From assembly GCA_963169765.1 (NCBI GenBank), contig CAUJEN010000174.1, positions 1-64,000 of the forward strand: a stretch of DNA of 64,000 nucleotides, given 5' to 3'. Below are positions 61,883 through 64,000 of the stretch, piece by piece (positions within the stretch are counted from its first letter, which is position 1; each line of letters begins with the position of its first letter). This stretch comes from QWHO01 sp021404945. Its GTDB lineage: Bacteria > Vulcanimicrobiota > Xenobia > Xenobiales > QWHO01. The position numbers and the translations under genes were made by a program. Under the pieces are notes generated by a model. The model had not been told where the DNA came from, did no database searches, and saw only the letters and a list, made by a program, of their open reading frames with translations.

Positions 61883-62830
61883 GTGTTGCCGAGATTCCTC
61901 TCTGAGCTGGCCGCGCCCTACGTGCTCGACCTCGGGCCCCGTACCGCCGACGTTCCCTGGGTGATCGGAGATGGCCGCAGCGGTACCACCTGGGTGGCCA
62001 ACCTGATCAATTTTCGGGGGGAGAGCCGACTCCTGTTTGAGCCCTTTCACCCTGCCAAGGTCCGACTGGCCCGAGGTTACCCTCTCTTTCTCTACCTTCG
62101 CCGCCAGGCCGACCAGGAGACCCTCTGGCACTTCTACGCGGATATCTTCACCGGAAGGATTCCGGCTCACCGGCGCATCGATCTCTACAATCCCCACCTG
62201 TTCTACCGCCGCCGACTGGTCAAGGACATCTTCGCAAACCTGTTTGCCCACTGGGTGGACGAGCAGTTTCCCGGGGTTCGCAAAGTGATGGTCATCCGCC
62301 ATCCCTTTGCCGTGGCTGTCTCCAAGAAACGCAATCGCAGCTGGAAGTGGATGGAGGACCCGCGCGCCCTGCTCAAGCAGCCTGACCTGATGAGGGACCA
62401 TCTCGATCCCTTCCGCGAGCTGCTGGAGGCCTCCCATCGCCGCTTCGAGCGCCAGGTTTTGCTGTGGTGCATCTTCCACTATGTGCCCCTGCGCGAGCTG
62501 AGCCGCGAGAGGGTGCATCTGACCTTTTACGAGGAGTTGTGCGAGGACCCCGAGCCCGAGCTGGCCCGGCTGTTCGCCTATCTCGGCCAACCGCTCGACC
62601 GTGAGCTCGATCCTCGTCTGCGGGCCCAGCTCAAGAACACCTTCCAGGTAACCGCTCGCAGCGCAATCGTGACCGGCGGCGATCTGACCGGGAGCTGGCA
62701 GAGATACATCACCTCCGCCCAGTACGAGGCAGGCATGGCCATTTTGCGAGTCTTCGGGCTGGAGCCGATCTACGGCCAGGGTCTGCGGCCCGATCGATGC
62801 GCTGCCGAGGCCCTGCTCGGGGCTGGTTGA
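61883..62830 (+). CDS. PAPS-dependent sulfotransferase
   Basis: 315 residues from a GTG at 61883. The 5'-phosphosulfate loop is GDGRSGTTWV near residue 30 and the 3'-phosphate motif is RHPFAVAVSKKRNRS near residue 150, both in the expected places for this fold. It transfers sulfate from PAPS to a sugar, lipid or protein. Cytosolic. Its stop is followed by a repeat core and a convergent gene. Confidence 0.88.
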   Translation: MLPRFLSELAAPYVLDLGPRTADVPWVIGDGRSGTTWVANLINFRGESRLLFEPFHPAKVRLARGYPLFLYLRRQADQETLWHFYADIFTGRIPAHRRIDLYNPHLFYRRRLVKDIFANLFAHWVDEQFPGVRKVMVIRHPFAVAVSKKRNRSWKWMEDPRALLKQPDLMRDHLDPFRELLEASHRRFERQVLLWCIFHYVPLRELSRERVHLTFYEELCEDPEPELARLFAYLGQPLDRELDPRLRAQLKNTFQVTARSAIVTGGDLTGSWQRYITSAQYEAGMAILRVFGLEPIYGQGLRPDRCAAEALLGAG

Positions 62831-62865
62831 GCTTCTTTTCACGGCCCGGCGCCCAGCGTCCACAG

Positions 62866-62889
62866 CAATCTGTTGAACGGCGCGGCGCC
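62866..62889. repeat. CAATCTG-type intergenic repeat core
   Basis: CAATCTGTTGAACGGCGC (62866-62883) is an exact 18-bp match to the reverse of 35260-35277, followed here by the palindrome GGCGCC. It lies between convergent genes. Confidence 0.55.
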
Positions 62890-62905
62890 TCAAGGCCGGC
62901 AACGC

Positions 62906-64000
62906 TTACGACTGGCATCCCATGAAGGCCGGCTGACGAGATGTCGCCATCTCTGTTGTGGCGCGTTTTCTCGACACCACCACCCCCTGGCTCTCGTTGC
63001 CGTGCTTCGTGGCGGCCGCGATGGCCCACTCTCCGGCGGGCAGCTCCAGCGTGGTCTTCTCCCCGGGCAGAACGCGGTCGAGCTCCCATCTGTCGCCCTC
63101 GCGGCGGTACACCGTCCAGGCCCGCAGCGGCGCATCATCGCGATGAACGAGCTGCAGAGCTCCGTCTTCGACCCGCACCTCGGGAGCGGCCACCTCGCGG
63201 CCCGCCGCCCCCGCCAGCGGCGGCGTCAGGGCGGGCCGGGCGTAGAGCTCGTCCTGGAACACGTCCGCGATCCCCTGGCGGTTCTCCATCAGTGGTCCCA
63301 CGTTGTACCAGATGTTGCCCTGTGAGCCCTGCTCGGCTCGCGAGCGGCAGATCTCCACCTGCTCTCGGAACTCGTCCACCGTCCAGCGCTCGTTCTTGCC
63401 CAGCGAGGTGAGGTCGTTGCCCGCAAAGACATAGTGCCCCTCGCGGGCGTGGTCGGCCCACCAGCTCAGCAACGTCTTGTAGGGCTGCCGCGTCGAGCTG
63501 GTGGGCCAGTAGAGCTGGGGAGCCAGGTAGTCCACCCAGCCCCGGTCCATCCACTTCTGGGTATCGGCGTAGAGCCCCTCATACTGGTCGAAGCCGCTCA
63601 CCCCCTCGGGCCGCTCGGGAGCGGGGAGGCCGAAAGGCGAGATGCCGAAGCGCACGTGATCCTTCACCGCCCTGACCCCTTCGGCGGTCTCGCGCACGGC
63701 CTGGTTGACGTTCTCGCGCCGCCAGTCAGCCCGCGACAGGGTGCCTCCGAAGAGCTGGTAGTCGCTGTAGCTCTTTTCGTCTGAGAAGTCCACGCCGTTC
63801 AGGGGATAGGGGTAGAAGTAGTCGTCGAAGTGGATCCCGTCCAGGTCGTAGCGCCGGGTCAGGTCCTGGGCCACATCCACCAGGCGCTCGCGCACGATCT
63901 CGGCGCCCGGGTCCATCCACTTGAGGGAGCCGTAGGGATGGACCTGCTCGGGCTCCTCCACCGCGATGTGGGGGGCCACCCGCTGCTGCGGGCCCGACTG
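62906..64000 (-). CDS. glycoside hydrolase-like protein (GHL10/DUF187), 5' end missing
   Basis: At least 364 residues; the frame continues past the window edge, so the start is absent. The TIM-barrel hallmark DLDGIHFDDYFYPYP, then VRFGISPFGLPAP, VDYLAPQLYWP and HYVFAGNDLTSLG, matches the GHL10 family of putative glycan hydrolases, often secreted. After residue 260 a small beta domain follows. The C-terminal residues may be a linker or attachment part. Substrate unknown. Confidence 0.88.
   Translation of the reverse strand, partial: QSGPQQRVAPHIAVEEPEQVHPYGSLKWMDPGAEIVRERLVDVAQDLTRRYDLDGIHFDDYFYPYPLNGVDFSDEKSYSDYQLFGGTLSRADWRRENVNQAVRETAEGVRAVKDHVRFGISPFGLPAPERPEGVSGFDQYEGLYADTQKWMDRGWVDYLAPQLYWPTSSTRQPYKTLLSWWADHAREGHYVFAGNDLTSLGKNERWTVDEFREQVEICRSRAEQGSQGNIWYNVGPLMENRQGIADVFQDELYARPALTPPLAGAAGREVAAPEVRVEDGALQLVHRDDAPLRAWTVYRREGDRWELDRVLPGEKTTLELPAGEWAIAAATKHGNESQGVVVSRKRATTEMATSRQPAFMGCQS

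Noticed and set aside
1..64000. tRNA, rRNA or CRISPR loci
   Set aside because: I looked for T-loop-like GGTTCGA contexts, conserved rRNA stretches and spaced repeats and found none that hold up.

Overview
The window reads as chromosomal DNA from a GC-rich (about two-thirds G+C by eye), Gram-negative-type bacterium. A TolC-like outer-membrane channel with an RND pump implies a double membrane, and many start codons are GTG or TTG. Type IV pilin-like operons, eukaryotic-style signalling proteins (Ser/Thr kinase, adenylate cyclase-ATPase-TPR protein), PEGA and CHAD proteins suggest a large-genome, environmental or uncultured lineage. The phylum cannot be fixed from this sequence alone. I see no rRNA, tRNA, CRISPR array, prophage or intact insertion sequence.

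Layout. 0-7.4 kb: one giant sacsin-like ATPase ending in a transglutaminase-like domain. 7.5-11.2 kb: minus-strand zinc-ribbon/proline-repeat membrane protein, small coiled-coil protein, UspA protein and a Gly/Met/Gln-rich protein, separated by strongly structured intergenic DNA. 11.4-17 kb (plus): rhomboid protease, alpha/beta hydrolase, small membrane-anchored protein, fused membrane/spermidine-synthase-like/TPR protein. 17.1-19.5 kb: three-gene pilin-like cluster. 19.7-31.3 kb (minus): RluA, small membrane protein, Ser/Thr kinase-receiver hybrid followed by a 22-codon micro-ORF and a membrane protein, C11 clostripain-like peptidase, heptad-repeat protein, adenylate cyclase. 31.5-37.9 kb: M14 carboxypeptidase, GAF-type protein, small hypotheticals, DUF4177-like pair, VapBC. 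38-48.5 kb: OPT transporter, a LysR remnant joined to another gene remnant, coiled-coil and HEAT-like proteins, KtrAB potassium uptake, acetyltransferase, EndoQ-like nuclease, a second toxin-antitoxin pair, an orphan HicB-like gene. 48.6-55 kb: a four-gene efflux operon (MFP-RND-MarR-TolC) in which every junction overlaps by 4 bp. 55-58.3 kb: second pilin-like operon. 58.5-64 kb: PEGA protein, inositol-phosphatase-like protein, CHAD protein, sulfotransferase and a glycoside-hydrolase-like protein running off the end.

The most distinctive non-coding signal is a 108-bp element present twice (11061-11168 and 45526-45633; 106 of 108 identical). It folds as three consecutive hairpins, and both differences preserve the fold. 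At the second site it supplies the stop codons of both flanking convergent genes. A shorter core (CAATCTG-NN-GRRCG-GC-rich) recurs at three other intergenic sites, all beside GC-rich hairpins, suggesting a family of structured repeats. Other highlights are the sacsin-transglutaminase fusion, the kinase whose histidine-kinase module has lost its phospho-accepting His, the micro-ORF that copies the end of that kinase, and a likely leaderless antitoxin promoter.
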